This document shows positions 1 to 9,768 of a DNA stretch of 19,932 nucleotides, piece by piece. The stretch lies in the NCBI GenBank assembly GCA_036250225.1, contig JAPZLL010000097.1, positions 1-19,932 on the forward strand, given 5' to 3'. The notes below the pieces were generated by a model. That model saw nothing but the letters and a program-made list of their open reading frames with translations, ran no database searches and was not told the origin of the DNA. The stretch is from Cercophora sp. LCS_1 (Eukaryota; Ascomycota; Sordariomycetes; Sordariales; Lasiosphaeriaceae). How positions within the stretch are numbered: the first letter of the stretch is position 1; every line of letters starts with the position of its first letter. A program made the position numbers and the translations under genes.

Positions 1-415
1 CCGCACAAGTCTTCCGCTGCGTATTACAGTGGGTAAACCCACTGTAAGCTGCCTGGCTACGTACTACGAGCCCTGTGGGCAGCACCCTGTTTTAACAGTT
101 CTATTTGTTTGAGAGCGTCTATATTTTATTTAAAGACCTGTGTATTTTCTATTATTTTATATCTAATTTCATGGGGAAATAATGAGGAGGTAAAGAAGTC
201 CCCTATTTTTGGGTTATATGTTTTTTATTTTATATAATAAAAAGTTTTTCCTTTTCTATATTGCCCATTACAAGTTTTCCTAATTTCCCTTTACCTTTTA
301 AAAATTAGCCTGAACCTCCTATACCTCTATTAAGACAAATTTAATCTCCCTCCTTATTGGGGCTAGTTTGTTGTTTAAAGGAGAGTCTATTATGGGATTT
401 AAAGTTTTTCAAACT
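1..415. other. AT-rich left flank without a recognisable gene
   Basis: No reading frame here resembles a known protein and nothing aligns convincingly with elements A to D. The first 110 bases are of mixed composition; the rest is strongly AT-rich, as expected for old RIP-mutated DNA. The only clear structure is the palindrome at 25-46. The segment ends where the E repeat begins at 416. Confidence 0.6.
25..46. repeat. Perfect 22-bp palindrome, 10-bp arms
   Basis: Arms TACAGTGGGT and ACCCACTGTA are separated by AA. The outer TA followed by CAGT resembles the start of a Tc1/mariner-type terminal inverted repeat with its TA target duplication, so this could be a scar in which two such ends lie back to back. 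That reading is an inference from ten bases; no transposase is visible nearby. Confidence 0.5.
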
Positions 416-816
416 TGTTAGTTTACCTGTGAAGTTCGAAATGGCTGCACGAAGTGCAGCGCATTTGGTGCGTGTGGAGCCTGTAGATGGAATCCACGGG
501 CCAAGACCACTATAAACCAGGGTATCCTGCATATTTCCAGGCCCTGAATCAGGGCATTGATCAAACGATTCAGCGCAACAATCTGGAACCAGGGTATCCC
601 TGGTATTCTACGCTCGGCAAACAGATTAGTGGATCTTCGGCGTTTCCGAGCCTGGAAAAATCTGAAAGGTCGCCACGCCCACAGGGCACCACACCACCAT
701 AAATATAGGTGCACCCGCGCCTCTGGCAGTTAGATTTCTTCACCGTTGAATACATCACCATCAACACCACCACCGTTGTTCCACTTTATGCTTCCGTGTC
801 CCCGTGACCTTTAAGA
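416..816 (+). repeat. LTR-like repeat E, left copy
   Basis: From TGTTAGTTTACC at 416 the sequence matches the last 98 bases of the window (from TGTTGGTTTACC at 19835) through the shared words AAATGGCTGCAC, GCATTTGGTG and GGAATCCAC. The match begins at TGTT in both places and the upstream DNA differs, as expected for the left end of an LTR. A TATAAA at 511-516 could be its promoter. Two hairpin-forming repeats follow, at 541-555 and 588-604. The right limit is set only by where element A begins (817). No flanking 5-bp duplication is visible, so this copy may be truncated or rearranged. A copia-type LTR is possible but unproven, since no internal coding region is present. Confidence 0.5.
588..604. 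repeat. Hairpin-forming inverted repeat in repeat E
   Basis: ACCAGGG and CCCTGGT form a perfect 7-bp stem around TAT. A second hairpin, GCCCTG-AAT-CAGGGC, lies just upstream at 541-555, and the CCAGGGTATCC word also occurs at 516-526. All sit downstream of the possible TATA box, so they could fold in an RNA leader. Confidence 0.45.
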
Positions 817-3800
817 CTCTTGGGTATTGGTTTGAGGAGCGATATATAGAAGACCTTGGTCCATACCTTTATTAAGGCAGGTAGATTGAATTTGTAATTA
901 GAAATGGCAACTTTTTTTGTAATTTTAAACGGGCCGAATTTTTTAAAGTCGAGTTTTCGACTAGGTTATATTAAATGCAAGTTTTGCACGAGAAGGTAGA
1001 CGTACTCTCCCTCTGGTCCCTTAGATCTCTTATAGTTATAATAATATTTCATTCGATTGTATATAAATTTGAATTTGGCCTCAAGGTGGTTGTATAGTTC
1101 CTGGAGTCGATTAGTACACACGGTAGTAGCCCGTAGTATGTCCATTGGTAGTCCTCGCTGGAATTCTGGTTCTTTACTAAAGAATATAAAAAATGGTAAT
1201 ACATTTGTTGATTCTATAGCTATAGTATTATAGGCTATTTATGCTATTAGTAATAGTTCGAACTAATTGTCCTATTTGAAATTAATATATGCTTTAAGAT
1301 ATATTTTGAATATCTGGTTGAATTGTTTAGTCTAGCCGTCTATTTAAAGTTTACTACTTACGCCCATTTGTTTTATTAATCCTTGTTAAAATTTAGAGAT
1401 AACGAGTTTATTCCTATTGGAAACAATATTGTCTAACCAAAGGTAGGTTGAAGTAATATCCCATTTGAACATATAAGCGAATTGTTCTACTATTATATTC
1501 TTCTTATAAGGTAGGAAATACGCCCATTTTATTAGTCTATTAACAACTACCCAAATGGAGTTGTGGCTAATGCCTGTAGCAGGGTTCTTGGAATCCGGAA
1601 TCCCTGTAATAAAGTCCATTAAAATCGAACTCCATAGTGTTTCTGGGGCTGGAAGAGGTTCAAAAAGACCGCATGGTTTATGTCGTTTGGTTTTGATCTT
1701 GTTGCAATTATTAACAACCTCTTCTACCAGCTTTCCTATTCCTGGAAAGGCATACCCTTATTTAGTTTGTATAAATATTTTTACCCTTTCTATATATCCT
1801 CCCATTTATATTTTATAAGTCTACTGGATATATTTTCATTTGAGGTCGGGACTGTAGATATAGAGTTTATTGTTATATTATAATTTGTCGCTTTTATTAT
1901 ATCCTCCAATAACCTTAATATTAACGTCCCAGACGTTATTATAGTATGTATAGCTGCTGTGGTCTCCTCGGGCACAGTTTTGGTACTATCTGTGGAAGTT
2001 GCATTTATTATAAGGGCCTTATTATCCATTTTGTGGGCAAAATCCCCAGGTGAGGTCCTTTCTTTGTGCCTAAAAGTCCTCGTACTCCTAGAGTGTAATC
2101 TATTGGATGTAGACAGTATCTTTAGGCATCTAGTCCTCTGTGGTTTGTAGTATATATTTGAATGTTCTATTAATTGCTATTTAAAACAATAGTAGCAATT
2201 CCAATTACTCGTATATATAATAGTAGTTATTAAAAATATTGGGTCTCCTATTGTCCTTTCCCTTTATATGGTGGATCTTAAAGTGAAATGGAGCTATGAG
2301 CTCTAATTATTTAGTCTGTCTTGGGCTGAATTTCTTTGTAAGGAAATACCTGAGGTTATTATAATTGGAGAGGATTTTAACTAGTTCCTCTATCCCTATT
2401 AGGTATAGTGCCCATTTGGCAAAGCATTGGATAATTGTTATTAGTTCCTTATTGTAGTCCACTAATTACTTTGAACAAAAATGCGTATGGGTAATATTTT
2501 CCGTCTGTTTGTTTTTAACTGAGGATTCCTCCTAGGGCGAAGTCCAAGACATTGGTTTCCACTCTAAATGGTCTTGAAAAATCCGGTGGTACTAATATTA
2601 GTGTAATTATAAATGCCCGTTTCAATTTGTTAAATACTTTTTGTTGGTACTGGGTCCATTTAAACGTTACTTTCATACCGCATAGTTTGTATAACAATTT
2701 TATAATTTTTATAAAGTCTCGTATAAAGCATTAATGGAAGTTAGCTAATCCAATAAATAATTATACTTCCGTTTATATTTTTAGTATAGGCCAGTCCTAG
2801 ACTACCTTAATCTTTTCTAATTATATTTCGATCTTTTCAGGGGATATCCTAAATTCTAAATAGTCGAATTTCTATATATGAAACTAACTCTTTTCCGGAT
2901 TGACTATAAGCTTAGTTTGCTCCAAAACTATTAATACCTATTATATATATTATTAGTATTCTTTAAACATTTGGGAATATTTATATAAGTACGTCGTTAA
3001 TATAAACAGATATAAATTTATTGAGAAATAGTCTCAAAATGTAATTAACTATATCCTGGAATGATGCGGGTATATTAATAAGTCCAAAGGGCATAATATA
3101 GTGGCATGTTGAATACCGTTTTATACTCGTTTCCTTCTTTAACGCAGATATAATTAAACCCTATGGGGAAATTGAGGCTAATAAACCAATTAACTCCCAT
3201 TAATTGTTTCCTTATCTTTAAAATAAGTGGTAAGGGGTAATGTTTTTGATTGTATTTTTATTGAGCGCTCAATAATCAACAACTATATAGAGTTTCCCAT
3301 TCTTCTTTGGGACAAATAATATTAGGTATCCTATTGGGGACTGAGATTCTTTAATGAACCTACTTTTCAGGTTTTTATTAATATACTCCTTCAGTACTTT
3401 GAATTGTTTTGGGTTTAGGTAGTACGTCTTAAAGAACTTTAATTGAACTCTTTCTCTAAGTTTGATCTCGTAGTTTGATTTTCTTTTTAAATAGTTGAAA
3501 ATGCCTATATTCTTTTGGCACTTTTCCCAGGTCTTTTAATATTGTGGGATCTTTCTTTAGGGTCCTCCCCAAGGCTCTTCCTTCCAAATCGTTATTTGGA
3601 TCTATATAGTCCTTGGCTATAGTTTTATTTAACTTATACCCGGAGTTGTATCCAGTATCTTATATTATAAATCTAATTTATAGCGCTATTAGCTCTTGGG
3701 ATTTAGTTCCTTTAGGAAATACCTTATAAGCGTTCTACTTTACACTGGTTCTTACTTTCCTGGTTTTCTATAGTATATATTCTAAGTATAGAATTGAGGC

Positions 3801-4200
3801 CTTATTATTATAATTTCAAATTGAGAGGTAGCTATCCTCGAAGTCTATTTATTTCTTTAGCTATAGTTCTCCAAGGATTATATTATACCCAATTACTGGT
3901 ATAATCTTAAATATATTTTCCTATATATTTCCATCTAGTATAATTAAGAGTGTTGAAAAATGTATAATCTTTCCATTATTATATTAATATGGTGTCCCTT
4001 TTCCTGAAGTAATATTAATGGGTTTTAGTAACTCCTTATATGGGAGTCTATACCTATTAATAAACCGGGGGTTGACTAAATTCTCCATATTAATTACTAT
4101 TTGTGTTCTAAACGGTTTCCCATAGCCACTGGTTCTATTAGCACTAATAATAAAGTATTGCTAATTGTTTTCCATTATTGTTATTATAATAATGGACTTA
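817..4200 (-). pseudogene. Element A pol: protease, RT, RNase H and integrase remnants
   Basis: Domains in transcription order: a protease-like segment near 4080-3800 (Leu-Val-Asn-Pro-Arg-Phe at 4080-4061, where C has Asp for Asn); RT about 3480-2700, whose YxDD box reads Tyr-Ile-Asn-Asp at 3004-2993; RNase H from about 2697 (FRVETN...DFALGG); the cysteine-rich segment at 2039-1950 with three of six Cys kept; the integrase zinc region; and the integrase core beginning Met-Asp-Phe-Ile-Thr-Gly at 1619. The second catalytic Asp of the core is Asn (Val-Ser-Asn-Arg), and the glutamate of the QTxR motif is Lys near 1335. Stops are mostly Gln or Trp codons changed by RIP. The frame ends before the chromodomain. 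Not functional. Confidence 0.85.
1950..2039 (-). other. Cysteine-rich segment in pol, element A copy
   Basis: Read on the minus strand from 2039, the six cysteine positions of the element C segment are C, Y, C, Y, C, Y. The intervening residues (PQNG, NK, NF, QN, YNNVWD just after) match C. This intermediate state, between six Cys in C and six Tyr in B, helps show that the frame is real. Confidence 0.6.
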
Positions 4201-4649
4201 TGAAGTCTTTTTATAATAAAGGCATAGAATATTATTAAAAATACCTTATATATCCTTTTTAAGGGTTTAATCGACCTTAAACAATTGAATAGCGCCTAGT
4301 TCCTTAAATGTAGGCTAGAACTAATTTTGGGTGTCCTTCTTCTTCTTTTATCTTATTCCGCACTTTTTGGGCCTATTAAATATACGTCTAAATTCCTAGT
4401 TTATAATCCACTTGTAGGCCTTTTCCTCCTAATATTCCTAATATCTCGGATTGTTGCAGAACTAATAGGAAACATATAGGCATTTGTTTGGTGCCCAGTA
4501 AGTGACCTTAACTATAGGGTTTTGGCCATTTGTCCAGAACCAAATTCTTTAATCGAACTGGGGGTTGGACTCTTCCATAGTCCAGTATAACTATCAATTC
4601 CTCCATTTTTCGTTATATTGTAGAAATATTTGGTAATAGGTTTTCTGGA

Positions 4650-4916
4650 CTAGGTAGTATAAGTAATAGCACTATAGGTATATATATATTTAATCCAGGA
4701 AAGGTATTTATATTGGTAATATAAGGGGTATGCGGTTGGGTATTTTCCCTCTTCTGAGTAACATTTTCCTACCAATTTCCAGAACTGGGGATAAATGTAT
4801 TTAATGGGGAAATATTCCTGTTCGATTAAGTTATTATTTGCCCATTCTTCCCAATTTCTATAGGTGGATTCTCCTTCTTCTGGCCAATCGTTGGGTCCCC
4901 ACTCTTCCTTTACCAA
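4650..4916 (-). pseudogene. Element A: Gag-tail domain remnant
   Basis: An 88-codon open stretch on the minus strand aligns with C 11452-11745 (WGPNDWPEEGEST, then tyrosine- and tryptophan-rich text ending YLSWIKYIY). It lies between the Gag zinc knuckle and the protease. It has stayed open in a copy that is full of stops elsewhere, though in C it is also open, and the short length allows chance. I recognise no domain family. Strongly acidic patches and many aromatic residues are visible. Confidence 0.6.
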
Positions 4917-7500
4917 CTATTGGTATTATAGGGGCTTGTTGTTTTAATTTGTGGAGTTGCTAGAGTATATTTCTCAATGGCAGCTTTAGTTTATTAGCTA
5001 TTGTACCCCTAGATCTGGTCCTATAGCGCGGGCATTTCAGTTAAACACAATTACCTAATGTATTATGCTCTTCTACCGTTTCGCTTCCCAATAGGGGGCT
5101 ATAATTGTATATTTATATAATTTCCTTAACGTTTCTTTTTTTTTGAATCGGTATTGCAAGGGTTCCTGTTCTTCCCAGTGGTAGTCCGTTGTTCAATCTC
5201 TTAGGTAGGTATCCTCCACTTCCAGGTTTAAGGTTTTTGTGGGTATAGATCTATTTAAAATATTTGAATATGTCCTATTGTTCTGGGGTGAGGGAAGAAA
5301 AGAAGACTATAAACCGGGAACTCGGATATATACTTAATAGACCTAAAAATGTGGGATAAGACAAAAAAACAAAAAGGATACCTAAAATTAATTCCAGCCC
5401 GCACTTAAAGAACTAGGTACTATCCAGCCGTTCAAAATCGATTAAACCCTCAAAAAGGATATATAAAGCATTCCCAATAACGTTCTAATACCTCTACCAA
5501 ACACACCCCAGGATTTATTTAGAAAACGAGTCAGGGCCCTCACTAGGGCCCGGAAACCTCTAACCCAATAACTAACACAAGCCCTAAGGAGAAGACGAGG
5601 TATTTAGAAAATATATATAAAAAGACTTTATAAGTCCATTATTATAATAATAGTAATGGAAAATAATCGACAGCACTTTATAATTAAAACTGTTTAAAAT
5701 ATAAATAGTAATTGATATAGGCAATATGGAAAACCTAATTGACCCCCAGTTCGTTAATAAATATAGATTCCCACACAAGGAGTTATTAAAACCTATTAAT
5801 ATTATCTCAGGAAAAGGAATACTATACTAATATAATAATAGAAAAATTATACATTTTTTAATATTCTTAATTATAGTGGATGGAAATATATAGGAAATTA
5901 CGTTTAGGGTTACACTAGTAGTTGGATATAATATAATCCTTAGAAAACTATAGTTAAAGAAATATTATCCCCTAAAGGAACTAAGTCCCAAAAGTTAATA
6001 GTACTGTAGATTAGATTTATAATATAAGATACTGGATACAACTCTAGGTATAAATTAGATAAAGCTACGATTAAAGACTGTATAGACCTAAATAATAATT
6101 TAGAAGAGGAAAGCTCGAGGAGGGTTCTAAAAAAGATCCCATAACAATAAAAGACCTAAAAAAGGTGCTAAAAGAGTATAGGTATTTCTAGCTATTTAAA
6201 AAAGAAAATTAAGGGACAATTCAAATATAAACCTTGGGACTATAAGATTAAACTTAAAGAAGGAGCCCAATTAAGGTTTTTTAAAATATACTACCTGAAC
6301 CCAAAGTATTTCGAAGCGCTAAAAGAATATATTAATAAAAATTTAAAAAGGGGGTTTATTAAGGAATTCCAATTGCTTGTAGGGTACCCAGTACTATTTG
6401 TCCCTAAAAAAAATGGGAAACTTCGTATAGTTGTCGACAATTGAGCGCTTAACGAAAATACGATTAAAAACTAATACTCCTTACTATTTATTTTAGAAAT
6501 TAGGGAATAATTAATAGGAACCAATTGGTTTACTAGCTTCGACTTCCCTATGGAGTTCAACCATATTTATATTGAAGAAGGAGATAAGTATAAAGGTATA
6601 CTAATAGCCTTGGAATAAGCCAAACTAACAGTAAACCCGGAAAACAGTCAGTTCCACATATAGGAACTCGATTATTAAGGATTCAGGATATCCCCCCCGG
6701 AAGATTGAAATATAACTAGAAAAGATTAAGGTAGTCCAGGACTGACCTATACCAAAAATACAAATAGAAGTACAATTATTTATTGGATTAGCTAACTTTT
6801 ATTAATCCTTTATATAAGACTTTACTAAAATTATAAAACCGTTATATAAATTATATAGTATAGGAGTAATATTTAAATGGACCCAGTAATAATAAAAAAA
6901 CATTCGATAAGCTCAAATGTATATTTATAATAGTACCAATACTAATACTACTAGATTTCTTAAGACCATTTAGAGTAGAAACCAATACCTCAGATTTCGC
7001 CCTAGGAGGAGTTCTCAACTAAAAACAAACTAATGGGAAGTACTATTTATATACATTCCTATCCAAGGCGGTTAGTGGATTAGCGCTATAATATCCCATT
7101 TATAATAAAGAATTAATAGTAATTATCCAATATTTTATTAAATGGATACTATACCTATTAAGAATAGAAGAGCCAATTGAAGTCCTCTCTAATTATAACA
7201 ACTTTAAGTACTTCCTTACAAAAAAGCTTGGCCCAAAATAAACTAAATGGTTAAAATTTATAACCCCATTCCACTTTAAGATTTATTATATAAAGGAAAA
7301 AACTAATAGGAGAGCCAATACCTTAGTTAAAATTACTACTATTATTCCAAATAATAATTAGTAGAACATTTAAATATATATTATAGACTATAAAAGATTG
7401 GATATCTATTCGCATTTAATAGATTACACTTTAGGAATATTAGGTCGAATAATAATAGGAGGACTTTTAGGTATAAAGGAGAGACCTCACTTGGGGACTA

Positions 7501-7590
7501 TACCCACAGAATGGACAAAAGGGCTCCTATAATAAATACAGCTTTTATAGACAATATTAGAACTATATCTAAGGAAACTATAACAATTAT
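7501..7590 (+). other. Cysteine-rich segment in pol, element B copy (all Cys now Tyr)
   Basis: Each of the six cysteine positions seen in C (14437-14526) is a TAT or TAC codon here, while the other residues (PQNGQKG, NK, SFY, YYNN.WDI) are kept. G-to-A change of TGT or TGC gives exactly this. The open frame that overlaps it in another phase is a shadow. Confidence 0.6.
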
Positions 7591-8740
7591 ATATACTATA
7601 ATAATATTTGGGATATTAACAATAAGGTTATTAAAGGATATAATAAAAACAATAGATTATAATATAATAATAAACCCCATATCCACAGCTCCAACCTCCA
7701 ATAAAAATATATTTAATAGACTTATAAAATACAAGTCGAAGGATATATAGGAAGGGTAAAGACACTTATATAAGCTAAATAAGGGTATGCCTTCCCAGGA
7801 ATAAAAAAGCTAGTAGAAGAAATTATTAATAATTATAATATCTGTAATAAGACCAAAACTAAATAATACAAACTATATAGTCTCTTTGAACCTCCCAGAA
7901 ATACTATAGAATTTAATTTTAATAGACTTTATTACAGGGATTCCGGATTCCAAGGACCCCATTACAGGCATTAGCTACAACTTTATTTAAATAACTGTAA
8001 ATAGACTAATAAAATGGGTATATTTCCTACTTTATAAAAAGAGCACAATGGCAGAACAATTTACCTATATGTTCAAATAAAACATTATTTCAACCCACTT
8101 TTAGCCAGATAATATTGTTTCCAATAGGGACAAACTCTTTATTTCTAAATTTAATAAAGATTAATAAAACGAATGGGTATTAGTAATAAATTTTTGACAG
8201 CTCATTACCCGTAAATAAATAGTTAGACTAAACGGTTCAACTAGATATTTGAAATATACCTCAGGGCCTATATTAATTTTGAATAAAACAACTGGTTTAA
8301 ACTATTACTAATAGTATATAATACTATAGAATTAATAAATGTATTATTATTCTTTATACTTTTTGGTAAGGAACTATATACTACGAGCTATTATATGTGC
8401 TAATCGACTTTAGGAACTATATAACCACTTTGAGGCCAAATTCAAATTTATATACAATTGAATAAAATACTATTATAACCATAAAAAATCTAAGGGACCA
8501 GATTTATAGGAGGGAAAATACGTCTATCTTTTTGTACAAAACCTATATTCAATACGTGAAAACTTAATTTCAAAAAATTTGGCCTATTTAAAATCACCAA
8601 AAAAAATTACTATTTCTAACTATAAATTCAACCTACCTATTTCAATAAAGGTATGGACTGAAGTCTTTTATATATTGCTCTTTAAACCAATACCCAGGAA
8701 AACCTTATCGGAGGAAATAATTAAAGTTAAAACTAATAAA

Positions 8741-8907
8741 GAAGAATTCGATATTAATAAAATCTTAGATTTATAAATTTATAATGGAGAACTTTACTAT
8801 TTAATTAAATGGTTCAATTATAGACTAGAGTCAGATTTATAAGAGCCCTCTAATTACCTCAGCTGCCCAAAAAAAGTCGAAAAGTTCCACTAAAAGAATC
8901 CAGACCA
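8741..8907 (+). pseudogene. Element B chromodomain
   Basis: The end of pol reads EEFDINKILDL, then a short turn, YLIKWFNY, and an L-stop-EP where chromodomains have TWEP, ending in EKFH and KNPD. This is the canonical chromodomain pattern at the integrase C-terminus. The cage Trp of IKW is kept; the Trp before EP is a TAG. Chromodomains of this class bind methylated histone H3 and steer integration to heterochromatin. Confidence 0.75.
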
Positions 8908-8959
8908 ACTACTAGCCCAGGGTATAATAATTATTAACCAATCTCTTACCCCTAACCCT

Positions 8960-9206
8960 ATCCAGTCCCTAATAATTTCGCAATTAAATCCTATATTATG
9001 TAAGGAAAGGTCACTAGTTAAAATCTACAATAGCCTATTATATAAAAAGGTTATCCACTAAAAGTATAATAAAATCCCCAGAGGAAAATAACGGGTTGGA
9101 CTTTATAATTATGGTCCCCCGCTTGAAAAGCTCATTTGCCCTCAACTTTACTGCCCTTTTCCGCCTTATTATAGTTATTAATTTTAAGTTGACCAGGAGC
9201 AGTTGC
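8960..9206 (-). pseudogene. Element B antisense gene, C-terminal part
   Basis: Read on the minus strand, this encodes RANELFKRG followed by III-K-SNP-LFSSGD, matching RADELFKRG and VIIESDPSFYSGD in the element C antisense frame. Asp to Asn and Glu to Lys changes fit G-to-A mutation of this strand. Further on, two stops, A-I-V-D-F-N and a stop parallel QQAAGFNW in C. The rest of the gene, with the zinc finger, lies beyond the C insertion at 17308-17397. Confidence 0.6.
9202..9206 (+). repeat. Target-site duplication of element C, left copy
   Basis: GTTGC directly precedes the TGTCAC start of the 5' LTR and recurs at 17180-17184 directly after the TAACA end of the 3' LTR. Five bases is the usual duplication length for Ty3/gypsy integrases. 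Confidence 0.8.
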
Positions 9207-9708
9207 TGTCACCACCCAGGTCATGACCTCAAGGAGGGAGCACGGGCCACAGCGAGATACCAATCATTGGGCCCAGGGTGCAAGGACCCACAAGCCCTGA
9301 GGGAACCAATCAGGATGGACCCGAAGGGAATGGTCCCAATGCTCGGGACCGACCCCGGGCCTATCGTAAAGGACCCGGCGGTGTTGGTCCCGGGCCTTGG
9401 GACCAACAAACTCGGGACCTAAAGACCAGTCTCACGAGTATATAGTTTCGATAGTTGTACCTGCAACTGTGTGAGGACTTTTGGATCCTTACGCTAGCAA
9501 TACATTGTTCTTAAGCACCACTCAGTGAGACCCATTATCTGGGACCTTGGAGTCTACGTTCTACTTGACAGTATATTACCCTTCGAAAGTTGTATTAGCC
9601 TTTACTCAGTCACCTTGTACCCACCCCACCTAGAGCATTAGACCCTATCTGCTCTTACAATCTGTTTTTGCCAGGTTTACTACGGTGTACTTGGAGTAGG
9701 CCATAATA
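9207..9708 (+). repeat. Element C 5' LTR
   Basis: It starts TGTCACCACCC and ends TAATA where the 3' LTR has TAACA. U3 holds clustered GGTCCC/GGGACC words. A TATATAG at 9439-9445 is the likely TATA box. Two inverted repeats follow (9453-9468 and 9471-9492), then ACGCTAGCAA at 9491-9500, which is complementary to the sequence just past the LTR. R and U5 follow. It lacks 15 bases that the 3' LTR has in U3 near 16807-16821. Confidence 0.85.
9439..9445 (+). promoter_or_regulatory. Putative TATA box of element C
   Basis: TATATAG lies about 50 bases upstream of the ACGCTAGCAA that pairs with the primer site. In self-priming elements that pairing sequence is the 5' end of the RNA, so the spacing fits. 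The same TATATAG occurs in the 3' LTR and in the B LTR. I found no equivalent in the U3 of element D. Confidence 0.5.
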
Positions 9709-9710
9709 CG

Positions 9711-9720
9711 TTGCTAGTGT
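9711..9720 (+). promoter_or_regulatory. Putative self-priming primer-binding site
   Basis: No tRNA-type TGG site follows the 5' LTR. Instead TTGCTAGTGT lies two bases past it and pairs with ACGCTAGCAA at 9491-9500 (nine Watson-Crick pairs and one G-U). Against the B LTR version, ACACTAGCAA at 17932-17941, all ten pair. Priming by the folded-back 5' end of the RNA is known for Tf1 and the related sushi group of chromoviruses. Confidence 0.55.
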
Positions 9721-9768
9721 CTTTCTACAAGGTCGCTGTCTGTTGAACCCTTGAACCGAACCCTTATA

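Larger units (their letters stand above)
817..5297 (-). mobile_element. Element A: Ty3/gypsy chromovirus copy, both ends missing
   Basis: Read on the minus strand, A runs parallel to element C from about C position 11090 (late Gag) to about 15697 (just before the chromodomain). No LTR is seen at either end. At 817 it stops abruptly after the codons matching Pro-Lys-Arg in C and meets the E repeat. At 5297 it meets element B head-to-head. It is AT-rich with many TAA and TAG codons and is among the most heavily mutated copies here, but its RT region is longer than that of B. Confidence 0.85.
5530..8960 (+). pseudogene. Element B pol with internal RT deletion
   Basis: Order: protease segment near 5720-5960 with Leu-Ile-Asp-Pro-Gln-Phe (Asp codon 5741-5743); RT from about 6320 (FVPKKNGKL near 6400); RNase H near 6960-7330; cysteine-rich segment 7501-7590, where all six Cys are Tyr; integrase zinc region and core to about 8480; chromodomain 8741-8907. 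RT jumps at about 6600 from the GDKYK motif to the helix beyond the active site, so roughly 200 bases including the YxDD box are missing. The integrase second Asp is Asn (SNRD) and the catalytic Glu is Lys. Many in-frame TAA and TAG. Not functional. Confidence 0.85.
5298..9206 (+). mobile_element. Element B, left part: 5'-truncated chromovirus
   Basis: B aligns with C from about C position 11945 onward, so it lacks the 5' LTR and nearly all of Gag. It continues through pol into the 3' region, then is broken by element C, and resumes at 17185. The two halves join naturally: the antisense gene found in C is split in B across the insertion, its C-terminal part before 9206 and its zinc finger at 17308-17397. 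It is heavily RIP-mutated and very AT-rich. Confidence 0.85.

Noticed and set aside
300..415. Possible continuation of element A to the left of repeat E
   Set aside because: A short match (CCAATAAGGAGG on the minus strand, also seen near C 15735) is present, but the flanking bases do not align and no target duplication brackets E.
487..702. 71-codon frame in repeat E and overlapping minus frames at 341-773
   Set aside because: No similarity to a known family, the first ATG has no counterpart in the right copy beyond the start region, and overlapping frames on the other strand are equally long.
9711..9725. tRNA-type primer-binding site
   Set aside because: No TGG complement to a tRNA CCA end occurs at the expected place in C or D; fold-back pairing explains the site better.
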